Positions 7,505 through 15,521 of a stretch of 43,319 nt of DNA are shown here, in pieces; positions within the stretch are counted from its first letter, which is position 1; the number at the start of each line of letters is the position of its first letter. The DNA lies in NCBI GenBank assembly GCA_947476465.1, contig CANJQN010000034.1:1-43319 (forward strand), read 5' to 3'. The notes beneath the pieces are model-generated. The model was given only the letters and a program-made list of their open reading frames with translations, ran no database searches and had not been told where the DNA came from. The stretch is from Comamonadaceae bacterium. Lineage in GTDB: Bacteria; Pseudomonadota; Gammaproteobacteria; Burkholderiales; Burkholderiaceae_C. Made by a program: the position numbers and the translations under genes.

Positions 7505-7535
7505 CCCCGTTTCTTCCGTCAGGCCGCCGTGCCGG

Positions 7536-8528
7536 TCAATCCACAGGGTCGATCTTGGCGGCTTCGATGGCGGCACGCCACAGGGCGGCGTCGTCGTTCA
7601 CCAGCTTGGCGAACTGGGCGCGCGAGATCGGCCGGGTGTCGAACATGAACCGTTCCGCATGCTTTTGGTATTCCTCCGACTTCATGGCATTGATGATCAT
7701 GCTGTGAAGCTTGTCGGCGATCGGCGCCGGCAGGTTGGCCGGACCGAAGGTGCCGAACCAGGCGCCGACGACGAAGTCAGGGTAGCCGCTTTCGGCCATG
7801 GTCGGAACGTTGGGGAAGCCCGGCAGGCGCGTGGCGCTCGTGGCCGCGATGGGCCGCACGCGGCCCGCATCGAGCATGGTCTTCAGGCTCGCCGGCGAGG
7901 CGACAAGGAAGTCGTGCTCACCGGCCACCAGGGCCTGCAGTGAAGGCGCAGCGCCTTTGTAGGGCACGTGCAGCATGTTTGCGCCGGTCTTGGCCTTGAA
8001 CAGCTCGATCCACAGGTGGCTGGTCGTGCCGAAGCCGTTCGAGCCGTAGTTCACGTTCTTGCTGTGCGATGCGTCGACGACGTCCTTGGCCGTGCGGTAC
8101 GGTGAATTCACGTTCACCGCGAACAGCACGTGGGTGTGGGCCACCTGGGCCAGGGCCGTCAGGTCCTTGTCTACCCGGTAAGGCGGGGTTTTCTTGAGCA
8201 GTGGGTAGATCGTCGTGGCATCGGCCAGGGTCAACATCATGGTGTAGCCGTCCGGCGCAGCGTTGACGACGGCCTGCACGCCGATGGAGCCCGATGCGCC
8301 TGCGCGGTTCTCGACCACGACCGGCACGTTGTTCTGCTCGGCCATCACCTTGGCGAGTGCGCGCGACATCACGTCCGTGGAGCCGCCGGGAGGGTTGGGC
8401 ACGATGAACTTGATGGGACGGGAAGGGAAGACCTCTGTTTGCGACATCGCGGGGACTGTGACCGCGGCAGCCATGAGGCCAAGGAAGGCCAGGGCGAAAC
8501 GACGACCGGGGCGGCTGACATGGCTCAT
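7536..8528 (-). CDS. Bug/TctC-family periplasmic solute-binding protein
   Basis: Extracytoplasmic binding protein of the tripartite tricarboxylate transporter type, 330 residues. A signal peptide (RRFALAFLGLMAAAVTVPAMS) precedes the mature start. The family loops are clear: FIVPNPPGGSTDVMSR, VENRAGASGSIGVQAV, PDGYTMML and HVPYKGAAPSLQALVAGEHDF. The ATG at 8528 has AGGAG six to seven bases upstream; an ATG ten codons earlier is less likely. It is the last gene of the minus-strand run that starts at 13076, but a 130-bp gap with an operator-like site at 8612 suggests its own promoter. It probably binds the carboxylate degraded by the neighbouring genes; no TctA/TctB partners are present. Confidence 0.92.
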   Translation of the reverse strand: MSHVSRPGRRFALAFLGLMAAAVTVPAMSQTEVFPSRPIKFIVPNPPGGSTDVMSRALAKVMAEQNNVPVVVENRAGASGSIGVQAVVNAAPDGYTMMLTLADATTIYPLLKKTPPYRVDKDLTALAQVAHTHVLFAVNVNSPYRTAKDVVDASHSKNVNYGSNGFGTTSHLWIELFKAKTGANMLHVPYKGAAPSLQALVAGEHDFLVASPASLKTMLDAGRVRPIAATSATRLPGFPNVPTMAESGYPDFVVGAWFGTFGPANLPAPIADKLHSMIINAMKSEEYQKHAERFMFDTRPISRAQFAKLVNDDAALWRAAIEAAKIDPVD

Positions 8529-8611
8529 GCTTTGGCTCCTGATGGACTGGTGCCGCATGGTAGGCGCGCCGGGGGCTTTGCGGCTTAGGTGTTTTCCAGT
8601 GAGGATCGATT

Positions 8612-8625
8612 TTCTCTATGTAGAA
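8612..8625 (-). promoter_or_regulatory. Operator-like site shared with the IclR/ligase region
   Basis: Read on the minus strand as TTCTACATAGAGAA, a partial palindrome TTCT-NN-AT-NN-AGAA, 84 bases upstream of the Bug ATG at 8528. It matches 13 of 14 positions of the site at 18324-18337 beside the IclR gene. The pairing suggests a common regulator, most simply the IclR protein at 17308-18240. Confidence 0.5.
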
Positions 8626-8658
8626 TTTTTTGCAACCTGGCCGAGCAGGGTGATGGTT

Positions 8659-9804
8659 TCAGGCCAGCACTGCGTGTTCGCGCAGGGCAGTGACCTCTTC
8701 GCGAGAAAAGCCGGCGGCCAGCAGCACATCGTCAGTGGCTGCAGCTGCCTGCGTCTGCGGTGGCGGCGCGCGGTTGTCGCTCAGGCTAAAGCGCGGCATC
8801 GGCGCCGGAACCATCGCGCCATGGGTATCGATGAAGGTGCCGCGGGCGACATTGTGTGGGTGGTTGATGGCTTCTTGCATCGACAGCACTGGCGCGACGC
8901 AAGCGTCCGTGCCGGCCAGTTCGGCGCACCACGCGTCGCGTGTGCGGCTGGCGAAATGCGCGCGCAGACGCTCGCGCACATGCGGCCATTGGGCCGGATC
9001 ACCGCGGCCGGCCATGCCGGGGTCGTCCTCAAGCCCGATGCGTCGAAGAAAGTCCGCCCAGAACTGTGGCTCCAGTGGCCCGGCGGCGATAAATTTTCCG
9101 TCGGCGCATCGGTAGACCCCGTAGTGCGGCGCCCCGCCGTCAAGCACGTTGCTCTCGCGCGCGTCGCGCCAACTGCCGCCGGCCAGCCGCGCATAAAACG
9201 GGGCCATCAGGTAGGCGGCGCCGTCGCTCATGGCGGTGTCGATCACCTGGCCGTGACCGGTGCGGGCGGCGTGCAGCAGCGCGCTCGCCACGCCGAAGGC
9301 CAGCATCGCGCCGCCGCCGCCGAAGTCGCCGACCAGGTTGAGCGGCGGCACTGGCGCCTCGGTGGTGCCGATCGCATGCAATGCGCCAGAGATCGCGATG
9401 TAGTTGATGTCATGGCCGGCGGTGTGGGCCAGCGGCCCGGACTGCCCCCAGCCGGTCATGCGGCCATAGACCAGGCTCGGCTTGCGCGCCAGGCAAACGT
9501 CGGGCCCTACGCCGAGGCGCTCCATCACGCCGGGGCGGTAGCCCTCGACCAGCGCGTCGGCGCTATCGAGCAGCCGCAGCAGCGCTTGCACGCCGCCTGG
9601 CTTCTTCAGGTCCAGCCCCACGTTCACGCGCCCGCGCGAGAGCGGATCCTGGGTGCTGTCGACGCTCCCGCTGACGGGCTCGGTCTTGCGCCCCTGCACG
9701 CGAATCACGCGGGCACCGGCGTCGGCCAGGATCATCCCGGCGAACGGCACCGGCCCGAGGCCGGCCATCTCGATCACGGTGACGCCTGACAAGGGCCCGT
9801 TCAT
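8659..9804 (-). CDS. Alpha-methylacyl-CoA racemase (CaiB/BaiF superfamily)
   Basis: Predicted to interconvert (2R)- and (2S)-methylacyl-CoA so that branched acyl-CoAs can enter stereospecific beta-oxidation. The 381 residues carry the racemase rather than transferase signature: AGHDINYIAISGALHAIG with His121, NLVGDFGGGG with Asp150, and PLEPQFW with Glu235. These correspond to the catalytic His126, Asp156 and Glu241 of Mycobacterium tuberculosis MCR. The LDGGAPHYGVYRC segment also fits. The ATG at 9804 overlaps the stop of the upstream SDR gene (ATGA), so the pair is translationally coupled. A CoA-transferase role is less likely because the transferase catalytic-Asp context is absent. Confidence 0.88.
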   Translation of the reverse strand: MNGPLSGVTVIEMAGLGPVPFAGMILADAGARVIRVQGRKTEPVSGSVDSTQDPLSRGRVNVGLDLKKPGGVQALLRLLDSADALVEGYRPGVMERLGVGPDVCLARKPSLVYGRMTGWGQSGPLAHTAGHDINYIAISGALHAIGTTEAPVPPLNLVGDFGGGGAMLAFGVASALLHAARTGHGQVIDTAMSDGAAYLMAPFYARLAGGSWRDARESNVLDGGAPHYGVYRCADGKFIAAGPLEPQFWADFLRRIGLEDDPGMAGRGDPAQWPHVRERLRAHFASRTRDAWCAELAGTDACVAPVLSMQEAINHPHNVARGTFIDTHGAMVPAPMPRFSLSDNRAPPPQTQAAAATDDVLLAAGFSREEVTALREHAVLA

Positions 9805-10694
9805 GCGCCGGGGTCCCGCTTGTGCACCTGCTGGCGGATCGGTACGAACTCGGCCTGGCGCAGCGCGCGGCGATGCCGCTCGGCGCCGTCGATCATGAAG
9901 TCCATGCCGGTGACGTATGCGGCGTAGGGGGAGCACAGGTAGGTGGCCGCCCAGCCGAGTTCGTGGGTGCGCCCGGTGCGCAAACCGGGCACGCGGTTCC
10001 ATTCGGCTTCGTAGCCTTGCGGACGCTGCTTGCGCATCTCGGGACTGTGGTCCTGGTGCGGGAAGATGCCGGGTGACAGGGCGTTGACGCGGATCCCGTC
10101 CGGCGCCCATTCGACGGCCAGTGTGTTGGTCAGGCTCAGCACACCGGCCTTGGCCGCCGCGCTGTGGGCGTGCCCAGGCGCGGCGCCGGTGGCGTAGGCG
10201 ACCAGGATGTTGAGGATCGCGCCCGGCTTGCCGGCCGCGACCCGCCGCAAGGCGAACTCCCGGCTGCAAAAGAAGGTGCCGTCCAGCACGATGCCGGTGA
10301 CCGCGCGCCATCCGTTGGGACTGAGGTCCGCCGCGGGTACCGGAAAGTTGCCGGCCGCGTTGTTGATGAGAACGTCAACGCCGCCAAAGGCTTTTTCGGC
10401 CTCGTCGAACGCGCGTGCAACCTGGTCCGGATGACGCACGTCCAGCGGCACGGCGATGGCCTTGCCGCCGACGGCTTCCAGGGCGGCGAGGCCAGCCTGA
10501 TGGTGCTGCGGGTTGCGGCTGGCAATTACGATGTTGCCGCCGAGGCGGGCGAACTCCACGGCCATGGCTTTGCCCAGGCCGGTGCCACCGCCGGTGATCA
10601 GGATCGTCTGGCCCGCGTAGGTGCCGGGCGCAAGCATTGGGTGGCCGGCGGGAGGCGGGTCCGGAAGGCCTGGATACATCGATTTCAGGTCCAT
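9801..10694 (-). CDS. SDR oxidoreductase of the 2,4-dienoyl-CoA reductase type
   Basis: 297-residue NAD(P)H-dependent SDR. It has TGGGTGLGKA (34-43) for cofactor binding and NNAAGNF (111-117), the variant typical of mitochondrial and peroxisomal 2,4-dienoyl-CoA reductases. HSAAAKAGV has Ser178 where Tyr is usual, four residues before Lys182, again as in the dienoyl-CoA reductases. The likely role is reducing conjugated double bonds in acyl-CoAs during oxidation of unsaturated chains. The ATG at 10694 has AAGGAG just upstream. It lies 10 bases after the isomerase gene and overlaps the racemase start. A general 3-oxoacyl reductase role is possible but fits these motifs less well. Confidence 0.85.
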   Translation of the reverse strand: MDLKSMYPGLPDPPPAGHPMLAPGTYAGQTILITGGGTGLGKAMAVEFARLGGNIVIASRNPQHHQAGLAALEAVGGKAIAVPLDVRHPDQVARAFDEAEKAFGGVDVLINNAAGNFPVPAADLSPNGWRAVTGIVLDGTFFCSREFALRRVAAGKPGAILNILVAYATGAAPGHAHSAAAKAGVLSLTNTLAVEWAPDGIRVNALSPGIFPHQDHSPEMRKQRPQGYEAEWNRVPGLRTGRTHELGWAATYLCSPYAAYVTGMDFMIDGAERHRRALRQAEFVPIRQQVHKRDPGA

Positions 10695-10704
10695 GTGTGT
10701 CTCC

Positions 10705-11490
10705 TTACGGTTTGCGGCTGGCCTGGAAGGCGCGGATGCCGGCGACGAAGTCGTCGCTCTCAGCACAAAGGCCGATGGCTTGGCCCTCCAGTGCGACCTG
10801 TTCGTCCAGGCTGTTGCCAAGCGAGCGATTGAGCAGCCGCTTGGCGTGCGCCAGCGCGTGCCGCGGGCTGGCCGCCAGCTGGCGCGCGATGCGCTCGGTC
10901 ACGGCCTGGACCTCCTCGGGCGCGACGACCTGGTTGACCAGGCCCCAGGCCAGCGCCGTGGGCGCGTCGAGCATCTCGCCCAGCAGCGCCATCTGCTTGG
11001 CCTTTTTCATGCCAACCGTGCGGGGCAGGTGCCACGAGCTGCTGCCGTCGGGGGACAGGCCGACCCTCACCTGCGCCAGCACGAACCGCGCGTCGGACGC
11101 GGCAATCGCCAGGTCGCACGAGAGCACAAAGCCGACGCCACCGCCCGCGACCGCTCCGCGCACGCTGGCCACGACCGGCTGCGGCAGGCGCTCGAGCAGG
11201 CTGAAGATCGGCGCCGAGCGGGCCAGCCGCTCCTGCATCAACGCCCGGCGCTCTGGCGCAGGCTGACTGGCGATGGTTGCGAAGGCGTTGATGTCGCCGC
11301 CCGCCATGAAATGGTCGCCGGCGCCGCGCAGCACCACGCAGCGCACCGAGGGATCGGCCTCGATGCGCAGCAGCGTGCGATGCAGCGCCGTGATCATTTC
11401 CTCGCTGGTGGCATTGCGCAGTTGCGGCCGGTTGAAGGTCAGCCACGCGATCCCGTGGGCGTCTTGTTCGGTGCGCAGGTGGTCGGTCAT
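10705..11490 (-). CDS. Enoyl-CoA hydratase/isomerase-family protein (PaaG-like)
   Basis: 261-residue crotonase-fold protein. The oxyanion-hole segment MAGGDINAF and the AGGGVGFVLSCDLAIA helix are clear. Both catalytic glutamates of true enoyl-CoA hydratases are missing: their positions hold Gly120 and Gln140. Asp148 in GLSPDGSSSWHLPR is instead placed like the catalytic Asp of PaaG-type epoxyphenylacetyl-CoA and delta3,delta2-enoyl-CoA isomerases. It is therefore more likely to shift a double bond or isomerise a ring than to hydrate. It sits between the thiolase and the dienoyl-CoA-reductase-like SDR, which suits handling of unsaturated intermediates. Start ATG at 11490; no strong ribosome site. 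Confidence 0.87.
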   Translation of the reverse strand: MTDHLRTEQDAHGIAWLTFNRPQLRNATSEEMITALHRTLLRIEADPSVRCVVLRGAGDHFMAGGDINAFATIASQPAPERRALMQERLARSAPIFSLLERLPQPVVASVRGAVAGGGVGFVLSCDLAIAASDARFVLAQVRVGLSPDGSSSWHLPRTVGMKKAKQMALLGEMLDAPTALAWGLVNQVVAPEEVQAVTERIARQLAASPRHALAHAKRLLNRSLGNSLDEQVALEGQAIGLCAESDDFVAGIRAFQASRKP

Positions 11491-11514
11491 GGCAGGTGTG
11501 TGTGATCCGCTCGC

Positions 11515-12663
11515 TTAGTCCGGCCTCTCGTTGGACATCACCACGGTGCCGGCCGCGCCGAAGAAGCCGCCGACGCCGTGGGCCACCGATACCCTGGCGC
11601 CGGAGATCTGCGCGGGCGCGATGCCGCGCATCTGCCGCACGCTTTCCTGCAGCGCGTACATGCCGTACATGCCCGAGTGCATGTAGCTCAAACCGCCGCC
11701 GTTGGTGTTGACCGGCAACTTGCCGCCCGGCGCCGTATGGCCGTCCCAGATGAACGCGCCGGCCTCACCGCGGCCGACGAAGCCCAGGTCTTCCAGGCCG
11801 TAAATGGGCAGGTGGGCGAAAGCGTCGTACAGCATGAGGTGGTCGACGTCGGCATGGGTGATGCCTGCGCAAGCGAAGGCCTCGGCACCGCTGAGGCGGA
11901 AGGCTCGCGACGTGGTGAAGTCTTCCATCTGGCTGATCATCGGCGTTTCCGCGCTCTCACTGGTCCCGAGGATGTAGACCGGCCGGGTCGGAAAGTCTTT
12001 CGCGCGATCCGCCCGGGTCAGGATCAGTGCGCCGCCACCGTCGGTCACCAGGCAGCACTGCAGGATCCGGAAGGGGTAGGCGATCATCTTGGAGTTGAGC
12101 ACATCGGCGACGGTGATCGGCTCCTTGAAGCTGGCCCGCGGGTTTTTTGCCGCCCACTGGCGCTGCACCACCGATACCATGGCCAGCTGCTCGTGCGTGA
12201 GTCCGGTGTCCTTCATGTAGCGCAGCACCGGGATGGTGAACAGGTTGGCGGGGCTGAAGGGCGCGAACGGCATCTCGAACTGGCCGACCAGACTGCTGGG
12301 CGCGAGGTTCTGGCCCACGTAGTAGCCGATGCGCGACTTGCCGCTTTCGCCGTGGGTGATCAGCACCGTGTTGGCCAGTCCGGCCTCGATGGCCGCGGCC
12401 GCATGCCGCACATGCAGCATGAACGAGCAGCCGCCGACATAGGTGCCGTCCAGCCAGCGCGGGGTGATGCCAAGCTGCCAGGCGAGGTTGACAGGCAACT
12501 CGCCCGCGCACGCCACGCCGTCGATGTCGCGCGCCTTCAGTCCGGCGTCTTTCAGTGCGTTGAGCGCCGCGTCGCAATGTATCTGGGCCTGCGAAAGGTT
12601 CTTGATCAGACCCATGTCGGTGGATTCGGCCGCACCGACGATGGCCACGCTGCCACGTTTCAT
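11515..12663 (-). CDS. SCP-x/lipid-transfer-type thiolase-like protein
   Basis: 382-residue thiolase-fold protein predicted to cleave beta-ketoacyl-CoA, or to catalyse a retro-aldol cleavage. Cys79 in VGGCSFMLHVRHAAAAIEAG is placed as the acyl-accepting Cys, and His329 lies in NTNGGGLSYMHSG. The second catalytic Cys of degradative thiolases (CxG motif near the C-terminus) is replaced by His362 in VAHGVGG. The gene overlaps the DUF35 gene start-to-stop (ATGA), an arrangement seen with Ltp2-ChsH2-type steroid side-chain aldolases and with SCP-x-type thiolases. The partner and altered residues leave both chemistries open. Confidence 0.86.
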   Translation of the reverse strand: MKRGSVAIVGAAESTDMGLIKNLSQAQIHCDAALNALKDAGLKARDIDGVACAGELPVNLAWQLGITPRWLDGTYVGGCSFMLHVRHAAAAIEAGLANTVLITHGESGKSRIGYYVGQNLAPSSLVGQFEMPFAPFSPANLFTIPVLRYMKDTGLTHEQLAMVSVVQRQWAAKNPRASFKEPITVADVLNSKMIAYPFRILQCCLVTDGGGALILTRADRAKDFPTRPVYILGTSESAETPMISQMEDFTTSRAFRLSGAEAFACAGITHADVDHLMLYDAFAHLPIYGLEDLGFVGRGEAGAFIWDGHTAPGGKLPVNTNGGGLSYMHSGMYGMYALQESVRQMRGIAPAQISGARVSVAHGVGGFFGAAGTVVMSNERPD

Positions 12664-13076
12664 ACGCGCTCTTCCTGCAGGGGCCGAAAAAGCGGCAGTG
12701 TGATGTCGCCGTCGAGTGGCTCAAAGACGACCTCGAGCGGCATGTCCAGCTGCAGCGCCTGCGGTGTCTGGGGACAGCCGATCACGTTTGTCATCATTCG
12801 CGGGCCTTCTTCAAGCGTGACCACCGCGATCGAATACGGCGGCTCGAAGCCGGGTGCCGGGCGCGGGCTTATGACATAGCTGTACAGCGTGGCACGGCCG
12901 CTGGCCTGCACCACCTTCACCTTGCGCTCGCTGCAGCGGGGGCAGAACGGGCGGGGCGGAAAGTAGATGTGACTGCAGCTTTCGCACTGTTGCAGCAGCA
13001 GCCGGCGCTCTCGCGTTCCATCCCAAAAGTGCTTGGTTTCTGGCGTGGGGACTGGTTTGGATCGGCTCGTGAGCAT
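12660..13076 (-). CDS. DUF35 OB-fold protein with zinc ribbon, thiolase partner
   Basis: 138-residue acyl-CoA-associated OB-fold protein. The rubredoxin-like zinc ribbon is CESCSHIYFPPRPFCPRC (two CxxC pairs), preceded by the helical KHFWDGTRERRL segment and followed by the OB fold (GRATLYSYVI, PYSIAVVTLEEGPRMMTNVIG). Such proteins bind thiolase-like partners and complete their active site. The start at 13076 has GGGAGA eight bases upstream; a longer frame begins in DNA upstream of the divergent CoA-transferase gene. First gene of the minus-strand operon. Confidence 0.9.
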   Translation of the reverse strand: MLTSRSKPVPTPETKHFWDGTRERRLLLQQCESCSHIYFPPRPFCPRCSERKVKVVQASGRATLYSYVISPRPAPGFEPPYSIAVVTLEEGPRMMTNVIGCPQTPQALQLDMPLEVVFEPLDGDITLPLFRPLQEERV

Positions 13077-13168
13077 CTGGAAATTCTCCCAGAAAAATGG
13101 TTTTCGCGTTAGTCGAACGTGTGGCATCATCCGATTTTGTTCAAATAGCAAGTGGAGACATCTGCCTC

Positions 13169-14329
13169 ATGAGCGGCATCCAGGGCCCCTTGACCGGCAT
13201 CACCATCGTCGACCTGACGCGCGTGCTCGCCGGCCCTTACTGCACGATGCTGCTAAGCGAGCTCGGTGCGCGGGTGATCAAGATCGAGGAGCCCGGCAAG
13301 GGTGACGATGCCCGTGCCTACGGCCCCTTTGTCCAGGGCCGCCCCTGCTACTTCAACTCGATCAACCGCAACAAGGAATCGATCGCGCTCGACTTGCGCG
13401 CCGAAGACGACCGGGCAATCCTTGAATCGATGCTGGCCAAGGCTGATGTGCTGGCCGAGAACTTCCGCCCCGGCGTGATGGACAAACTGGGCTACGGCTG
13501 GGAGGACATCCACCGCCGCTACCCGCGGCTGGTCTACGCGTCGGTGTCTGGCTACGGCCACACCGGCCCCAACCGTCACCAGCCCGGATACGACATGGTG
13601 ATTCAAGGCATCTCTGGCCTCATGAGCATCACGGGCGACAGTGACGGCGAGCCGTGCCGCACCGGAATTTCGATCGCCGACGCCGCATCGGGCGTGTTCA
13701 CGGCGGCCGCCATCAATGCCGCGCTGCTTCACCGCGAGCGCACTGGAGAAAGCACCCGGATCGACATCGCGATGTTCGACTGCATGCTGGCCCTGATGGA
13801 GTCCCCCATCTCCCGGTATCACATGACCGGCCAGATCGCGTCCCGGATGGGTTCGATGCACCCGGCCATCATGCCCTTTGAGGCCTTCGCCACGCAGGAC
13901 AGCCACATGACCCTCGCATGCGGCAACGACAAGCTGTTCCGCCAGATGTGCGCGGCAATCCACCGCGAAGACCTGGCGCAGCATCCGCACTACGCCACCA
14001 ATGTCTTGCGGGTGGAGAACCGCCCCGCGTTGCGCGCGGAGCTCGAGAAAGAGTTTCGCAAGGCGACCTCCGCCCAATGGACAGCGCGCTTTGAGCCGCT
14101 GGGCATTCCGGTCGGCCCCATCAACAACGTCGCCCAGGCGCTGGCCGAGCCGCAGGTGGCGGCACGGAACATGTTGGTTGAGACCATGGATCCGGTATTG
14201 GGGGCGCTCAAGGTGGTCGGCAATCCGATCAAGATCTCAGGCTTTCCGGACCTGCCCACGCGCCGGCTGGCGCCCGACCTCGACCAGGACCGCGCGCGCC
14301 TGATTGAGGAATTCCACCCTCGCCACTAA
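13169..14329 (+). CDS. CaiB/BaiF-family CoA-transferase
   Basis: Class III CoA-transferase of 386 residues, moving CoA between carboxylic acids through an aspartyl anhydride. It shows LTGITIVDLTRVLAGPYCTMLLSELGA, the KIEEPGKGDDAR loop, NRNKESIALDL, ENFRPGVMDKLG, and the catalytic Asp142 in PGYDMVIQGISG. The ATG at 13169 has GGAG 11 bases upstream; a longer open frame overlaps the divergent promoter. It opens the plus-strand operon with the acyl-CoA dehydrogenase 10 bases downstream, so it probably activates the island's substrate using succinyl- or acetyl-CoA or a recycled product. The donor and acceptor acids are not readable from sequence. Confidence 0.93.
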   Translation: MSGIQGPLTGITIVDLTRVLAGPYCTMLLSELGARVIKIEEPGKGDDARAYGPFVQGRPCYFNSINRNKESIALDLRAEDDRAILESMLAKADVLAENFRPGVMDKLGYGWEDIHRRYPRLVYASVSGYGHTGPNRHQPGYDMVIQGISGLMSITGDSDGEPCRTGISIADAASGVFTAAAINAALLHRERTGESTRIDIAMFDCMLALMESPISRYHMTGQIASRMGSMHPAIMPFEAFATQDSHMTLACGNDKLFRQMCAAIHREDLAQHPHYATNVLRVENRPALRAELEKEFRKATSAQWTARFEPLGIPVGPINNVAQALAEPQVAARNMLVETMDPVLGALKVVGNPIKISGFPDLPTRRLAPDLDQDRARLIEEFHPRH

Positions 14330-14339
14330 GGACCGTTCG

Positions 14340-15485
14340 ATGATTGCAGAGAAGCTTTACCGGGAAGAGCACCGCATCTTCCAGCAAACCGCACGCCGCT
14401 TCGTGGATCAGGAGATCCTGCCCCACCGTGAGGCCTGGGAAGAGATGGGGACGGTGCCACGAGAGGTCTGGGAGAAGGCTGGCCGCCAGGGCCTGCTTTG
14501 CTGCGACCTTCCCGAGGAGTTCGAAGGGCCTGGCGGTGACTTCCTCCACGCCGTCGTGCTGGCCCAGGAAATGGCGCGCGCTGGCGGCGGCGGCCCGACG
14601 TTCGGCGGCCACTCCGATATCGCCGTGCCTTACATCACGAAGTACGGAACGCCGGAGCAAAAGCGCAAGTGGCTGCCCAAGGCGGTGCGGGGCGAGGCGA
14701 TCGTTGCCATCGCCATGACCGAGCCGCACGCCGGCAGCGATCTCCAGGCGATTCGCACCAGCGCGCGACGCGATGGCGGCGACTACGTGATCAAGGGCCA
14801 GAAGACCTACATCAGCAACGGCCTGCAGGCGCACCTGGTGATCGTGGCCGTCAAGACCGATCCCGCCGCCGGCGCCAAGGGCATCAGCCTGATCCTGGTC
14901 GAGACCGACCGGCCCGGCTTCGTGCGCGGCAAGGCGCTCAAGAAGATCGGCCGCAAGGCGCAGGACACGATGGAGCTGTTCTTCGACGACGTGCGGGTGC
15001 CGGCCGAAAACCTTCTGGGCACGCAAGAAGGGCAGGGCTTCTATCAACTCATGGGGCTGCTGGTGCAAGAGCGCCTGAGTTCTGCCGTGCGTTGCGTCTG
15101 CATGATGCAACTGGCCCTGGAAGACACGGTCCGGTTTGTCAAAGAGCGCCAGGTGTTCGGCAAGCCGATCGCGGCCTTCCAGAACACCCAGTTCGAACTG
15201 GCAGACCTCTGGTCCGGCCTGCTGGCCACCCGGGTGTTCGTCGAGTGGTGCATCGAGCGCCACATGGAAGGCAAGCTGACTGCGGTCGAGGCTGCCGCGG
15301 TCAAGCTGCGCGCGTCCGAGTACGAGGGTGTGCTGATCGACCAGTGCCTGCAGTTCTATGGCGGCATGGGCTACATGTGGGAAACGCCGATCGCGCGCGC
15401 CTATGCAGACGCCCGGGTCAACCGCATTTCCGCCGGCAGCAACCATATCCTCAAGATGCTGATTGGCCGCGAACTGCTCAAGTAA
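14340..15485 (+). CDS. Acyl-CoA dehydrogenase
   Basis: FAD enzyme introducing the 2,3-double bond, 381 residues. Domain markers: N-terminal helices, AIAMTEPHAGSDLQAIRT and IKGQKTYISNG around the flavin, RKAQDTMELFFDDVRVPAENLLG, VKERQVFGKPIAAFQ, and QFYGGMGYMWETPIARAYADARVNRI. The C-terminal position that holds the catalytic Glu in medium- and short-chain enzymes reads RISAGSNHI. Glu244 in LVQERLSSAV lies where isovaleryl- and long-chain-acyl-CoA dehydrogenases carry their base, so a branched-chain or bulky substrate is favoured (inference). The ATG at 14340 has AAGGA eight bases upstream. Confidence 0.95.
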   Translation: MIAEKLYREEHRIFQQTARRFVDQEILPHREAWEEMGTVPREVWEKAGRQGLLCCDLPEEFEGPGGDFLHAVVLAQEMARAGGGGPTFGGHSDIAVPYITKYGTPEQKRKWLPKAVRGEAIVAIAMTEPHAGSDLQAIRTSARRDGGDYVIKGQKTYISNGLQAHLVIVAVKTDPAAGAKGISLILVETDRPGFVRGKALKKIGRKAQDTMELFFDDVRVPAENLLGTQEGQGFYQLMGLLVQERLSSAVRCVCMMQLALEDTVRFVKERQVFGKPIAAFQNTQFELADLWSGLLATRVFVEWCIERHMEGKLTAVEAAAVKLRASEYEGVLIDQCLQFYGGMGYMWETPIARAYADARVNRISAGSNHILKMLIGRELLK

Positions 15486-15521
15486 GCTGCAGCACGCACT
15501 GCGAACACGAAAGGAAGTTTC

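Noticed and set aside
13084..13094. TTCTCCCAGAA as a further IclR operator
   Set aside because: Its arm spacing differs from the other two sites, and it coincides with the ribosome binding site of the DUF35 gene, which explains the sequence.
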